Source: Puccinia triticina
Lineage: Eukaryota; Basidiomycota; Pucciniomycetes; Pucciniales; Pucciniaceae
Assembly: GCF_026914185.1 (NCBI RefSeq)
Contig: NC_070558.1
Span: 7,449,501 to 7,513,500, forward strand
DNA length: 64,000 nt
Reading direction: 5' to 3'
Below the pieces are notes generated by a model, which saw nothing but the letters and a program-made list of their open reading frames with translations, was not told the origin of the DNA and searched no databases. Shown in pieces: positions 1-10,040 of the stretch (positions within the stretch are counted from its first letter, which is position 1; each line of letters begins with the position of its first letter). The translations under genes and the position numbers were made by a program.

Positions 1-1
1 A

Positions 2-1606
2 CGTCGAGTCCTTGCCCTATTCCGACTTCAAGAGCTCTTAGAGGGCATGGGTTCATCACTGTTGGGCGCCGGCTTAAGGGCTTCGAGAAAAGACAGACGC
101 ATGCTTGCAACCCTCACAGCAGAGAAAGCCGGCACGGAGGACCCGCACGTCATCAAAGACAGGCTCACCAAGAGCATCCATCAATTCAACCGCTGCCAAT
201 CGCTATTCTACGACGCGGTCGATGAAGTTCTGTCTAACCATCAAGCCAGATGCTTTTATCTCGATGGACCTGGCGGCACAGGAAAGACATTCTTGCTCAA
301 CACGATTATTGACAAAGCTTTGCTGGATGGCATCAAATTTATTGTTGCCGCATCCTCAGGGGTGGCGGCTCTTCTTTTGAAACACGGGCAGACTGCTCAC
401 TCGGCGTTTAAAATACCAATCGACGCGCCTGAAAACTCTGAGTGTACTATTGAACCGGACACGATCCTTGGACAGCAGGTCAAGGAGGCTAGGCTCGTCA
501 TATGGGATGAGATCGTCACAATCCACAGGAATGTGATCGGTGCGGTCGACAAGACGCTTAAGCGCATTTGTGGCAATGATTTATCTTTTGGTGGGAAAGT
601 TGTTATCTTTTCAGGTGACTTCCAACAAATATTACCGGTCGTCAAGTATAACGAATTCCCTACAGCTGAGCAGGCGACAATCAAGTCTTCGCCAATCTGG
701 CCAAATATTTTCACCTTCCATTTGACGAAGAATATGAGGCTGGCTCGTGCTTTATCTGGCCCGGTAGAAACGAGGACGAAAAACATCACCTTTTGTAAAG
801 CACTGCTTGCGCTCGGCGAAGGTCAGGGTCAGACTCAGGACTTCGGCGTCGTAGACCTACGGGGAATCAATGTCCGTTCACTTGCAACGCAGGAAGAGAT
901 GCGGGCAAGCCTGATATCGTTTGTTTATGGGGGTCTCACCGGGAGCCTTAACTCGAACATTGACAACTTGACAAATTACCTGAACGAGAGGTGCATACTA
1001 GCACCACTCAACCGAGATGTTCAAAGGATAAACGCTCAAGTCCTCTCACTGCTGCCGGGCCCCGGGATTATAATTAAATCACTCGACACGCCAGATCCGG
1101 ATGCGTTCGGATCGTTACCGGAAGAATGTCTCAATAAAATTTCGCTTTCTGGATTCCCTGAGCACGAGATTGAGATCAAGATTGGCATGCCGTTAGTTGT
1201 GATCAGAAATATGGCGATCGGGAAAGGCTTGTGCAATGGCTCGAGAATCGTCGTAACGGACGTCGGGCAGGCTTACATTGTAGGCAGATTAATGGCCGGG
1301 CCTTTCGCGGGGAACATCGTCACATTGCCGCGCGCGAAGTTGCACAACAAGGGAAACGCGAAATCAGGTCTGTCGTTCTACAGATACCAATTTCCAGTGG
1401 CGCCAGCGTATTCCATGTCTGTAAACAAGAGTCAAGGTCAAACCTTGAACAAGGTTGGAGTATTCCTTGAAACCGATGTATTCTCGCATGGGCAGCTGTA
1501 TGTGGCGCTCTCGCGGGTGTCAAACGTCGATGATCTCCTCGTAGTGAAACCTTCATGCCGCGCGGGGACAATCAATGTTGTCCATAAATCCATCTTTGCT
1601 CTTTGA
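2..1606 (+). CDS. Helitron Pif1-like DNA helicase, 5' end beyond window
   Basis: The reading frame is already open at the left edge, so the first ATG at 47 is internal and this is the C-terminal helicase part of a larger Rep-helicase (RepHel) protein. Counting from Met47, the sequence shows Walker A GPGGTGKT near residue 75, a Walker B-like VIWDEIV near 153, the Pif1 motif III FSGDFQQILPVV near 190, then GMPLVVIRN, a CNGSRI segment, and the terminal pair VNKSQGQTL and YVALSRV. This is the full superfamily-1 Pif1 motif set in order. Known role of the family: unwinding DNA during rolling-circle transposition. The Walker B motif reads DEIV where DEAP(M) is usual. No stop interrupts the frame, so the helicase part may be intact. 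The Rep/HUH part would lie upstream, outside the window. Confidence 0.9.
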   Translation, partial: RRVLALFRLQELLEGMGSSLLGAGLRASRKDRRMLATLTAEKAGTEDPHVIKDRLTKSIHQFNRCQSLFYDAVDEVLSNHQARCFYLDGPGGTGKTFLLNTIIDKALLDGIKFIVAASSGVAALLLKHGQTAHSAFKIPIDAPENSECTIEPDTILGQQVKEARLVIWDEIVTIHRNVIGAVDKTLKRICGNDLSFGGKVVIFSGDFQQILPVVKYNEFPTAEQATIKSSPIWPNIFTFHLTKNMRLARALSGPVETRTKNITFCKALLALGEGQGQTQDFGVVDLRGINVRSLATQEEMRASLISFVYGGLTGSLNSNIDNLTNYLNERCILAPLNRDVQRINAQVLSLLPGPGIIIKSLDTPDPDAFGSLPEECLNKISLSGFPEHEIEIKIGMPLVVIRNMAIGKGLCNGSRIVVTDVGQAYIVGRLMAGPFAGNIVTLPRAKLHNKGNAKSGLSFYRYQFPVAPAYSMSVNKSQGQTLNKVGVFLETDVFSHGQLYVALSRVSNVDDLLVVKPSCRAGTINVVHKSIFAL

Positions 1607-2294
1607 CTCAAGCATCCCTAAATTTTGACCGTTATCCCTGACATGATGTACATAACTCGCGCGAAACTCGCCCAGCAATACATTCAGGTTCATCCTTGTA
1701 ATAAACACGAGTCAATAAGCAAGGAATTTATAGTTGACCAGGTTTCTATGCAGCTGCACCCCTTTGGGATTGCCTTCTCGGCGCGCTGGGTGTCATTGAC
1801 CCAATCCTTGCAGCCCCTCTAGAATAGGTTGGGGGTTGGGTGGGTGTTTATTCTTTATTTTTTATTTATTTTTATTTTTGAGTAACATACAGGGGAAACC
1901 CTTGGAGTTTGTGCTCATGATTGGTTGCCTTTAACAGTCGTGTGGGCACTGGGACTTGAGGTGAACCCCGCAGTGGCGCAGCCGCCTCAGCCTCTAGTGT
2001 AAAATAAAATGCATGGGCAATGTTCAACACAATAAATTCAATTTATTGGAAAATTTTCCACTATACCTAATCTACAACCCTATCACTGCAAATTTTGATG
2101 ACAAAGAGAATGTTTTGATTTCTGTAGGTAAATAAAGTCATCAAGGCTTTATACCGGATGTTTGTGGTCCCTGTATCTTGATGAGAAGTTGTCAGCCTTA
2201 AATAATAAAAAGCCACTGGCTCAAAAACAAAATAGTGAAAGGCTGTCTTGAGAACTCTTTTCCCACAAACCAACTTGATAAATATATACAAATA
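1607..2294. other. Intergenic, Helitron tail and 5' flank of the secreted-protein gene
   Basis: Beyond the candidate Helitron end the DNA turns AT-rich. I see no coding exon here. The last 60 bases before the ATG at 2295 are A-rich, as expected for a 5' leader. An in-frame GTG at 2235 extends the frame upstream but is not a likely start. Confidence 0.5.
1971..1998 (+). mobile_element. Candidate Helitron 3' terminus (hairpin plus CTAG|T)
   Basis: About 365 bp past the helicase stop there is a short GC hairpin, GGCG-CAGC-CGCC (1975-1986), and 7 bp later the tetranucleotide CTAG (1994-1997) followed by T. Helitrons end in CTRR preceded by a short hairpin and insert between A and T, so this is a plausible right end. 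The stem is only 4 bp. An alternative CTAG near 1818 has no hairpin and is followed by A. Confidence 0.4.
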
Positions 2295-4121
2295 ATGAAG
2301 AACTACCACCTCCTCACTTTTTTCAGTTTTTTTATTGTCTGTCATGCAATGCAAGAATCTCTGCCTGATTCAATTTCTAACATTCATTCAGACAGTCAAG
2401 TAATTCAGCACCAACTCCCCAATCACTCAAGTCACTCATCCAGTTTCTCAATTCACCCAGAAACAAGCAATGATGAATGGTCAAATTGCATAGCTCATAC
2501 CCCACTGGCCCTGATTGATGTGAAAAATGGAAACACCATGTCCTCACTAGAAGAGCTAAAATATGCAGGCCAAGAGTTACAACTCACTTCAAGTGGTCAA
2601 TTACAGGCTCATAAATGTGACTCTGTCCCAACAGATCTTGATCCTTGTCAATTTCACCATCAAGATTCCCAGTGGTTTTCTTCTACACATTTGCCCTATC
2701 CAACTGGTTGGGTTACTCCAAATTCAAGTCACCATCCTTTTGAAAAATTTCAGAGTGAATCATCCAGCCTCAGGATTCCTGATAATTTTGACTATAATCT
2801 GAAATTACAAATTTTGCCCATGAGAAAACAAAAAGAATCCTACTTTTATGAGGCTTCCAAATTGAAATACCAGTCCTCTGAGTCAAAAAATGAGATAGAT
2901 TTCTTGGGAAAATCTTGCATATCCCCACATACAGAACCCACACACATTCACAACCTTGAAAATAACAGTGCATATTCCTCCTCCAAGGGGAATTCTAAAT
3001 CAAGGAGGCCTTTGATTGAAAACTCTAACAATCATATTTCTAACACACATATAGAATCAGATAAGGAGCACAAGAAGGCAAAATTGAGTATTCTTAAATC
3101 TGAAATTGACCACCAGCCTGAAAAAATTGGTCTATCACCCAAAGATCCAGAAGGTGGACCTCTAGAAGTTGAATCCTCCAACAATCACAATCAAGCAGCC
3201 ATAAAAAGTTTTTTACTGCCCCTGAAAGGCATGATTCCTAGAATTGGTGTTGAAAAAAACCCATCCAGGATCACAAATCAAACTTCCCAATCCCATCAGA
3301 TTGGTTTGGTAGGTCAACGTAGAAAATTTATAAACTCATGGCTTTTGGATGCAGATCTAACAATTAGAAGCTTAGATTTTGACCTCAATTCAGTTAAGGT
3401 TAAACACTCATCTCCAGATATCAAAAAGAGATTGGAAAATCTCTTTAAATCACTCATACCATATAATGGCAAAAACATTCATGTGGAAATTAAAGAAGCC
3501 CAATATGTTTTTGCTGAATTGAATTCAATTTACAATTTGGGAAAGGTTACTTCCAAGAGTGCCTCTCACTCTCTTATGAAAAGATTGCTTTATCAACTTT
3601 ACTCTAATCAAGACCAATGGTTTAAATTTTGGTTTAGAAGGACTAAAATCACAATTGAAGATGAAATGGAATACAGACATGTAAATGAAAAGATTTTGCT
3701 TCAGTACTGTTTATTCTTTGTTGATATGATAGATACTATCATTCCACCAGGTGTTGAGGCAGATCTCCCATTGACTGAACAGGAAAAAGGATCAATGAAA
3801 CAAAAGTTATTCAAAGAAGCAATATATACATTCCAAGATTTCAAAATCAATTCATCAAATTATAAATCTGAGAAAGTAGAACAGAAAGAATATTTTCGTC
3901 AAAGAGCTCCCAACTTGATATGGCATTACCTGTATTACTGGATTAGGAAATCAAAAGAAAGAAAAGATCTATATCACATTGCTATCCACTCAAAAACAGG
4001 GGAAAAAAATCATAGCTTCAGAAAATTCTTCAACACAGTTTTCAAATTTTCTGCAGAAGAATTGAACAAGAGATTGACAAAAAGTCCATCATTTTCCAAC
4101 ATATTTTCTAATAAATTATAG
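2295..4121 (+). CDS. Large predicted secreted protein, AT-rich, unknown family
   Basis: Single-exon frame of 608 codons. The frame is open upstream to a GTG at 2235, but the ATG at 2295 is chosen because it begins a clear signal peptide (MKNYHLLTFFSFFIVCHA, hydrophobic core then a small residue). The mature protein has a long polar, Ser/His/Asn-rich N-terminal two-thirds with very few cysteines. The C-terminal third (about residues 350-608) is rich in charged and aromatic residues, for example LIWHYLYYWIRKSKERKD, and looks helical. No enzyme motif is recognised. Codons are strongly A/T-ending, unlike the GC-rich kinase gene at 24.4-28.3 kb. Large secreted proteins of this style are common in rusts, so it is a candidate effector or host-interface protein by inference only. 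A conventional cytosolic protein starting elsewhere is less likely. Confidence 0.7.
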   Translation: MKNYHLLTFFSFFIVCHAMQESLPDSISNIHSDSQVIQHQLPNHSSHSSSFSIHPETSNDEWSNCIAHTPLALIDVKNGNTMSSLEELKYAGQELQLTSSGQLQAHKCDSVPTDLDPCQFHHQDSQWFSSTHLPYPTGWVTPNSSHHPFEKFQSESSSLRIPDNFDYNLKLQILPMRKQKESYFYEASKLKYQSSESKNEIDFLGKSCISPHTEPTHIHNLENNSAYSSSKGNSKSRRPLIENSNNHISNTHIESDKEHKKAKLSILKSEIDHQPEKIGLSPKDPEGGPLEVESSNNHNQAAIKSFLLPLKGMIPRIGVEKNPSRITNQTSQSHQIGLVGQRRKFINSWLLDADLTIRSLDFDLNSVKVKHSSPDIKKRLENLFKSLIPYNGKNIHVEIKEAQYVFAELNSIYNLGKVTSKSASHSLMKRLLYQLYSNQDQWFKFWFRRTKITIEDEMEYRHVNEKILLQYCLFFVDMIDTIIPPGVEADLPLTEQEKGSMKQKLFKEAIYTFQDFKINSSNYKSEKVEQKEYFRQRAPNLIWHYLYYWIRKSKERKDLYHIAIHSKTGEKNHSFRKFFNTVFKFSAEELNKRLTKSPSFSNIFSNKL

Positions 4122-5116
4122 ACTTCTTTCAGCTTTTCAATTCCTCAAAAATTGAGCTGATTGATGCTCCTCATTACCAACGGGTGGGGCCAGCCAATCC
4201 AGCGCAGTTGAACATGATTTGATGGTCAGGCCTTCAAATCATCTTTCTCCATCATATAACCCTCTCCCTTTCCCTTTGCCTTTCAGTTGTCGGCCAGCCG
4301 CTGAGCTGGCTTTCCCATCTGTGTACCCCTACCCCTTCCAGGAGTCACACTTTACTTCATGCTCACGGGCTCCATCATATATTTGCCGGGTGTTTTCATC
4401 TCAGTTTCTCTCTGCTATCAACATCTCAGCATGCTTCTTTTCTCTTGTCTTCGAACGTGTATTTTTAAATCAGAGTCACTTGCGAGTGATCTCAGCTGAG
4501 AAAAAGGTGCAAGTACCGCTGGTACCCGCTCAGCTAATTAAATGGATCAGGATTAAGATTGTGCTCAAGATCAACTTCATTTTCCGAATATTTACACTGC
4601 TGGTACCTCTGGTACCGGCGGCAAGTACCGCCCGCACCAGCCAGGCGGTGCCAGGTGCGGTGTCGGCCGTCCGTTTTGGGTCAAGAAACAGGCGGTACCC
4701 GGGTACTATTTACCTTAGTATCGACATAGGCCCGCCAAAGAGGGCATCCAATTATGAATGCGAGTTGCTGTTGGGAGGAGTCCGTACATGGGTCTCGAAG
4801 GGCATAACAAACAGAAGATTCTTTTCTGAGAATCCCTTTAAATGGTTGTTTCGGGACAAAATATTTCCTTCTGTGGGTTTGAATTTACATGAACGATGTG
4901 CTTTAAGTAAGTGCATGCAACAAGGGAACGAAGTACATGGGTTTAAAAAGCTGGATTTTACAACTGAAGAAATGAAAGGAGAAAATCGAGCTGTGGTACA
5001 AATATTTATGAGATCAGAAATCTCCACGCTTCTGTACATCCAATAATCAAATTTAAATTCTACGGAGTGCAAGTCAATTGATTAGAACGGCTTGGGGCTT
5101 CAGTTACTAGGTTCTC
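4122..5116. other. Intergenic with GGTACC-rich repeat
   Basis: A long open frame on the plus strand (4219-5046) starts only at TTG and matches nothing I recognise. Positions 4508-4700 contain repeated GGTACC / GTACCG words, resembling the GGGTACC-rich blocks near 60.8 kb and 61.6 kb, so this is more likely a repeat remnant than a gene. Confidence 0.4.
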
Positions 5117-6513
5117 TTAGTACTGTTTTCCTGGAATCTAGAGTTGGGGAGTTGGGAGTTAGTAATCCGTCACAACAGGGGGAGAAAAAATTGGGAATCA
5201 AACTTACTACTGGTAAGGAACTGGAAAGGCCTCCGTCGATTGGGATGGCTGTGCCAGTGATGTCTACCGAGTAATAGAAGACAGAGAATCGTCAGAGTTT
5301 AACGCGGACAAGAGGAATGAGATAATGGGGCTGACAAGATGAATCATCACTAGCCAAGAAAAGGACAACACTGGCCACTTCATCAGCAACCGCATAACGT
5401 CTGAGGGAGCAAAGTTGTCCGATCTTGGATTTATCCTTAGCCATCTCGAAGAGAGGGCCCGTTATTTGGGTCTGAATCAGTCCAGGACAGACGGCATTCA
5501 CCCTGATGTCCGCGCCGGGATAGGCATTAGCGCCGGTGGAAGCCAACGAGATGACGGCGGCCTTCGAGGCCGAATACTCCGTCGAACCCGCGCCTGAGCG
5601 AAGCCCGGCCGCCGAAGAGGTTAAGATAATACTCCCGCCTCGTCCAGCTCCTTCCCCTTTCCCTTTCAACATCGCTTCCGAGGCATACTTTAACGCTAGC
5701 CAGCACGACATCGTGTTGATCCGAATCACTCTCTCGCCCGTCTCGTAGCTTGTCTTGCCAATAGGCGCCGCCCCTGCCACACCAGCCTGTTATGGATCAT
5801 CAGTTCAATTAGCCCTGCTGCTTTTTTCATCTCGGCCATCTCACGTTTGCGAAAAACACATCCAGCCGTCCATGCTCGTCTATCGCTTTTTGACAGACCG
5901 ATCGGACCATATTTTCGTCTGCTGCATCGCCGACGATAGTTGAGAGCTAAATCAAGCTCAATTCTAATTAATCCAAGCGTAGCTCAAGCTGTCAGGGTCA
6001 GTTCTAAGTCTCAGTACTAACACCAATCTTCGAATTGAGGCTTTGAAGATGTTTCACTAAGGCGGGGAATTTGTCACCCTTCAAATCGATAAGATATAAA
6101 TGTTTGGCCTCTGGTGTTTAAGCAAATGCGTAAAGAAGTGATTAAGTCCCACAAGCATAAATTTTCAGAAAGCAATGAAAAAGTTGAACAAACTGACCTT
6201 CTTTAGCAAACAGAACTGCTGTAGCCCAGCTAACAATAACATTGTAGAGACCCCTCAATCAGTTGTCAGAAGGGAATGATGATATTAGACTAGCCTCACC
6301 CAATCCCCAGCTCATGACCGACGCCCGTAAGGATGCAAACCTGAAAAAATCCAAGCGAATCCCAATTAGCTTTCGAAAAGAAAGATGTATGTAATCATCT
6401 GGAAGTGAGCAGGTTAGGATTTGATTCTTGACCTTATCGGACAACTTTTTGCTCGAGTTTCTCGCCTTGAAATGGTTAGCGATTTGTTGAAGTCGGTCGG
6501 TCGGTGTTGACAT
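5117..6513 (-). CDS. Short-chain dehydrogenase/reductase (classical SDR), 8 exons
   Basis: Reconstructed exons on the minus strand: 6513-6433, 6340-6300, 6229-6198, 6110-6022, 5946-5845, 5786-5336, 5263-5208, 5137-5117. All phases match and give 290 aa. Motifs appear in family order: LSDKVCILTG then the dinucleotide loop TGVGHELGIG (32-41), YLIDLKGD at the end of beta 2, NAG (115-117), INTMSCW with structural Asn139, catalytic Ser172/173, Tyr186 and Lys190 in YSASK, a CPG loop, and the C-terminal SSYITG...PIDGG segment. The family catalyses NAD(P)(H)-dependent oxidation or reduction of alcohols and carbonyls. The acidic Asp after beta 2 favours NAD(H) by family rule. The substrate is unknown. 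Donor GTCAAG of intron 1 is non-consensus. Without the last intron (donor GTAAGT, branch-like CTAAC) the frame would run to 5100. All catalytic residues are present, so the gene appears functional. Confidence 0.88.
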
Positions 6514-6596
6514 GGTCCAGTGTTTTTCAAGTTGTGAATGATTATGCAGCTTGAATAAAGCCCTCGAACGGATGGCATCACCGGTGACGTCAGGTA

Positions 6597-7227
6597 CAGT
6601 GCCCCCCACGACTTCTCAACTACCCCTACAGGGGGGTTCCAAATTTTGGAGATTTTCTTTCCAAAAATTCTTGTAAAAGTGGGCTGATGCTGGGCTCTTT
6701 TTGGCCCATTTTTTGATGCAAATGTCACATTTCACCAACCAGACCTGGTAACATGCATGATAATAGTCCAAAGTCGTTGAAATTTCACTGGACTTGCTGC
6801 CAAGAGAGCAATGAAGAAATATTCTTCACATTGCCACATTCCAAAGAGTGTACTGATGGATGTGGCAATCATCAATAACTAAGGAGGTACATATTTACAT
6901 AAATACCTACACCTGTAGTATGTATGTACATAGATAATTTAGTCTCTAAGTACATAATAAATATTCCATATGTCCATAGTACATGTCTGTAACCACATAC
7001 TATGGTCTTAAAACCAGCTGTTCCAAATTTTGCATCTGGAAAAAATGAAACTTTTTTTTGAGGCATTGCACAGACTTCAAAGTTATATTTTTGAGTTCTC
7101 CTACATCTGTAGGGCTCAAAAATGTATAGCTTACATGTGATACATGTCTGGTGACTTTGAACACATTGTTCAAAGTTCAATTTTTTTTTGCAGGTGCGGG
7201 GTAGTTGAGAAGTTGTGGGGGGCACTG
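6597..7227. mobile_element. 631-bp MITE with CAGTGCCCCCCAC termini and TA target duplication
   Basis: Perfectly placed inverted repeats of about 30 bp (6597-6625 and 7198-7227) differ at one base in the CAC[g/a]ACTTCTCAACTA stretch. Both outer ends begin CAGTG and are flanked by TA (6595-6596 and 7228-7229), as expected for Tc1/mariner or pogo-type non-autonomous elements. No transposase is encoded. The interior is AT-rich. It lies 83 bp upstream of the ATG of the short-chain dehydrogenase, inside its likely promoter. Confidence 0.85.
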
Positions 7228-7271
7228 TACCCCTGGGAAAGCCGGGGTCAAGGACCGAGGTGGACTCCGAG

Positions 7272-7998
7272 CTTAACTAAGCCTCTCCGAGGAGGCGCTT
7301 GCTGTGGCTGGCAGCCCCTCCCGCAGGGAGGGACTTGCGCGTAATGTCAAATTTTTGGCTGGCAAAGAAATCACAAATGGCTGGAGGGAAAATATTAAGC
7401 CTCAGTTAGCCTCCCCCTCAGGTCCTGTGGACCTGCCCCAGAGCCAAAAGATACTCCTGGACCTCAGCTTTCATTTGGCACCGGTCTCATCTCCTCAATC
7501 CAAACCATTTGCACTGTACTAATGTTTTAAAAATAAAAAAACATGAAGAAATGTAAACTAAGGATGCGCAACCATCATGCCTGGTGGATCCTGGATCCGC
7601 AAACCCGCAGATCCTACACATATAGTTTTGCATTTTGTTGCAGATAGGAAACTCAATTGTACATATTATCAGAAAATCCAAAAATGGATCTTCAGAGCAA
7701 TGTAATATCCTTCAGGATTCCTTTGACCTTCAAAACAGATTCCTTCAATCACTTTTGGAGCTTTTTGCTCAAAATTTTGGTTGAGGGTATGCATCAGCAC
7801 TGCCAATGAAACTGTCTATTCAGTTTTCTTTCTACATATTTTGCTGATTTTGAAATAATTATTTAGTGGCTTGGGGGTTGAATATCCTTCTTTTCCCTGC
7901 CAGACTTCAGACATTAGGCGTAAGCCTCTCCTGGGGAGAGCCCTCCGGGCGGGGTCCCCCGGACCCTCCGTTTGAGAGGCTTAGTCAAGCTAGCTTAG
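7272..7998. mobile_element. Element with GC-rich hairpin terminal repeats (hairpin-TIR family)
   Basis: The left arm (7272-7350) runs from CTTAACTAAGCCTCTCC to GGGAGGGACTTGCGCGTAAT. The right arm (7909-7998) is its inverted counterpart, starting GACATTAGGCGTAAGCC and ending GAGAGGCTTAGTCAAG. Each arm is itself foldable because it contains facing CCTCC/GGAGG blocks. The interior has no coding frame. Related ends occur near 8.5, 34.6, 35.2, 40.4, 43.2, 51.9, 62.3 and 62.75 kb. Confidence 0.6.
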
Positions 7999-9578
7999 GA
8001 CTAAAGCCGGATTCTTGGCCTGAGGCTGACAAGGTTTTTTGAAGAAAATGAGCAATTTTGTTTTTACATTTATTTGATGATTAGCTCTACGGTTTTACTC
8101 CAAATCCCAGCTGACCATTTTGTAGCCCTTGATCTCAGCTATCTTGTACATATTTTTTCAAGTATTCTCAACAAGCCATTCTTGCCAGGGCTGTTTCTGA
8201 GCAATTTGATGGACCCATCGGGCCACTTGCTGGTCAAGATTGGACAGGTTCTCACAATTTGGGCTCACCAGACCTCCCAAGGCAGTTTTTTTACATCACA
8301 ATTACTTCCAAGGGATGAGGATACAACTTTGATGGGATAAATGGTAACATGTACAACAAGGAGCTGATTCTAATGGTACTGGAGGCTGTGAAGAAATCCA
8401 AGGGGTATGCGGTGATATGTGGATTAGAAGGATTTTTTGGCCATTTGGCTGGGCAGCCTCAGGCCAAATGTCAGACATTAGGCACAAGTCCCTCCCGCAA
8501 GCGGGAGAGTGCTCGCGCCCCGCGAGCACAGGGAGGGACTTGTGTTTGGGTGGACTCACTCCGCATTCGAACGGTGACGGCCGGCGGCGGATGCCGCCAG
8601 CCGCCCCGCAGGGACGACTCGACTTACCCAGATTCAGATTTATGCTTGACACGTCAAAATATGCATACAGACATACAGGGCCCACGTGTTCGGAATTCAC
8701 GACACGTGTTGCATCTTAGAAGTCACGGAGTAAACCCGGAGGAGAGCAGGAGGAGAGGGCGCTGCCAAGAGCTCACTCGGGTACAATGTATGTATATTGG
8801 GTTGGTGTTGTTGATGATTATGTAAAAGACTTTTTGCCTTCTTTTTTCTTACATTGATCCTTCCATTTACAGCTGCTCGTCCCTTCAATTTCTTTCCATT
8901 GACCGGAAGCTCCTGCTCAACCCGTTCCAGGTGCGGAGGTGTTTCCTGGTGTCTTGCGTTTCACGCTAACCCAAACACGCGTCTCGATTGAATGTAGTAC
9001 ATACCTTCGATCCGAGCTCCTCCTTTCAATTGGAGGACTGCCCTTCAAAACCCCAAGCAGCGCACATGTGATTCATGGACATCAGGTGAAGGGAACTGGT
9101 TTGCTATCCTCAAAGTAAGCCTAAGGCTGCACAACCAACGACATGTCTTCCAATGTTGTTTTTTGGGACAGTTGAGCTCAATACAGGTCACGCTGATAGG
9201 AACACTGTGGGCGCGCCTCAACCATATTGGGGTACATACCCGGTATCCAAGCTCAAACACGGGTGGTGAGCCCAAGGCGCGAAGCCGACTCGAGCATAAC
9301 CCGGGTACTGCACAGTACTATGTAGGTAGGGGGTGTTTCTTTACAACCTGTATGCACATTTTGCACTCCAAATTTTCATCCAGTCGATGCTGGCTATTTC
9401 TTCCCTTGCACGCATCCAAAGGTTGGTGGCTCCTTGGACGCAGTACGTAGGATTTTCATCCCACTCTTTCCCTTTCCCCACCATCCTTACACACTCTCAA
9501 TGCTCTCTAATAGTGTTACTTACCCTCCACAAACTTCAATCTTGAATATATCAATTCTCGTGACTTTGCTCCAGGATC
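7999..9578. other. Intergenic, no gene recognised
   Basis: Apart from the hairpin repeat at 8478-8552 and a GC-rich CGGCGGCGGATGCCGCC palindrome near 8581, the stretch holds only short overlapping frames in all six phases. The 300 bp before 9579 are pyrimidine-rich (CCCACTCTTTCCCTTTCCCC), resembling a fungal 5' leader. Confidence 0.4.
8478..8552. repeat. Single hairpin end of the AAGTCCCTCC family
   Basis: CACAAGTCCCTCCCGC at the left faces AGGGAGGGACTTGTG at the right, with a second small palindrome (GCTCGCG..CGCGAGC) in the loop. It matches the right arm of the element ending at 7998, down to the preceding GACATTAGGC. No partner arm is seen nearby. Confidence 0.6.
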
Positions 9579-10040
9579 ATGAAAGCCCGGCTCGAGTCAT
9601 CGGTCATCTTTCTAAGCTTCACCATACTCTATCTGTCGTCGATTTCGGAGGCTTACTTGATAACGACAACGATCAGCCAGCTCGACCAACTATCCTCCTC
9701 AAATTCCAAACAGGACGTGAACAATTTCCACATTTCTACTCCGAAGCTCTTACACGAATTCATTTTCCCATCCGGCCAGGTGGACGTCGACGCAGTGCTG
9801 GCATTGATTTCGGCAAGATTATCATACATTCCTTTCTTTAACAAGGTCCAAACAGATCCAATTGGATGCGATTGTCATTCGAGTTCCCAACATACCATCA
9901 AATCAACTAATTGGTCAGCAAGAAATAACCCTACAGTCAGAAAACTTCGTCAAAGTTTGCCGTCCTTGGAACAACACCTAAGTCCAAAATTTACCCCGAA
10001 GAAGGGGCACTCGATCAAAAAGGAAAAATGCTTCGAATAG
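9579..10040 (+). CDS. Small predicted secreted protein, 153 aa
   Basis: Intronless ATG-to-TAG frame. The N-terminus has a basic start followed by a hydrophobic stretch (VIFLSFTILYLSSISEA), a typical signal peptide with probable cleavage after Ala25. The mature part of about 128 aa is Ser/Lys-rich. It contains an internal Cys-Asp-Cys pair (GCDCHSS, residues about 113-119) and a single Cys near the C-terminus (KEKCFE). The C-terminal 30 residues are strongly basic. No domain is recognised. Size, signal peptide and genomic setting fit a rust candidate effector (inference). An AT-rich TATA-like stretch (AATATATC) sits about 35 bp upstream of the ATG. Confidence 0.65.
   Translation: MKARLESSVIFLSFTILYLSSISEAYLITTTISQLDQLSSSNSKQDVNNFHISTPKLLHEFIFPSGQVDVDAVLALISARLSYIPFFNKVQTDPIGCDCHSSSQHTIKSTNWSARNNPTVRKLRQSLPSLEQHLSPKFTPKKGHSIKKEKCFE

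Noticed and set aside
4219..5046. 275-codon plus-strand frame
   Set aside because: It starts at TTG, crosses the GGTACC repeat and shows no domain. An early ATG and splice support are missing.
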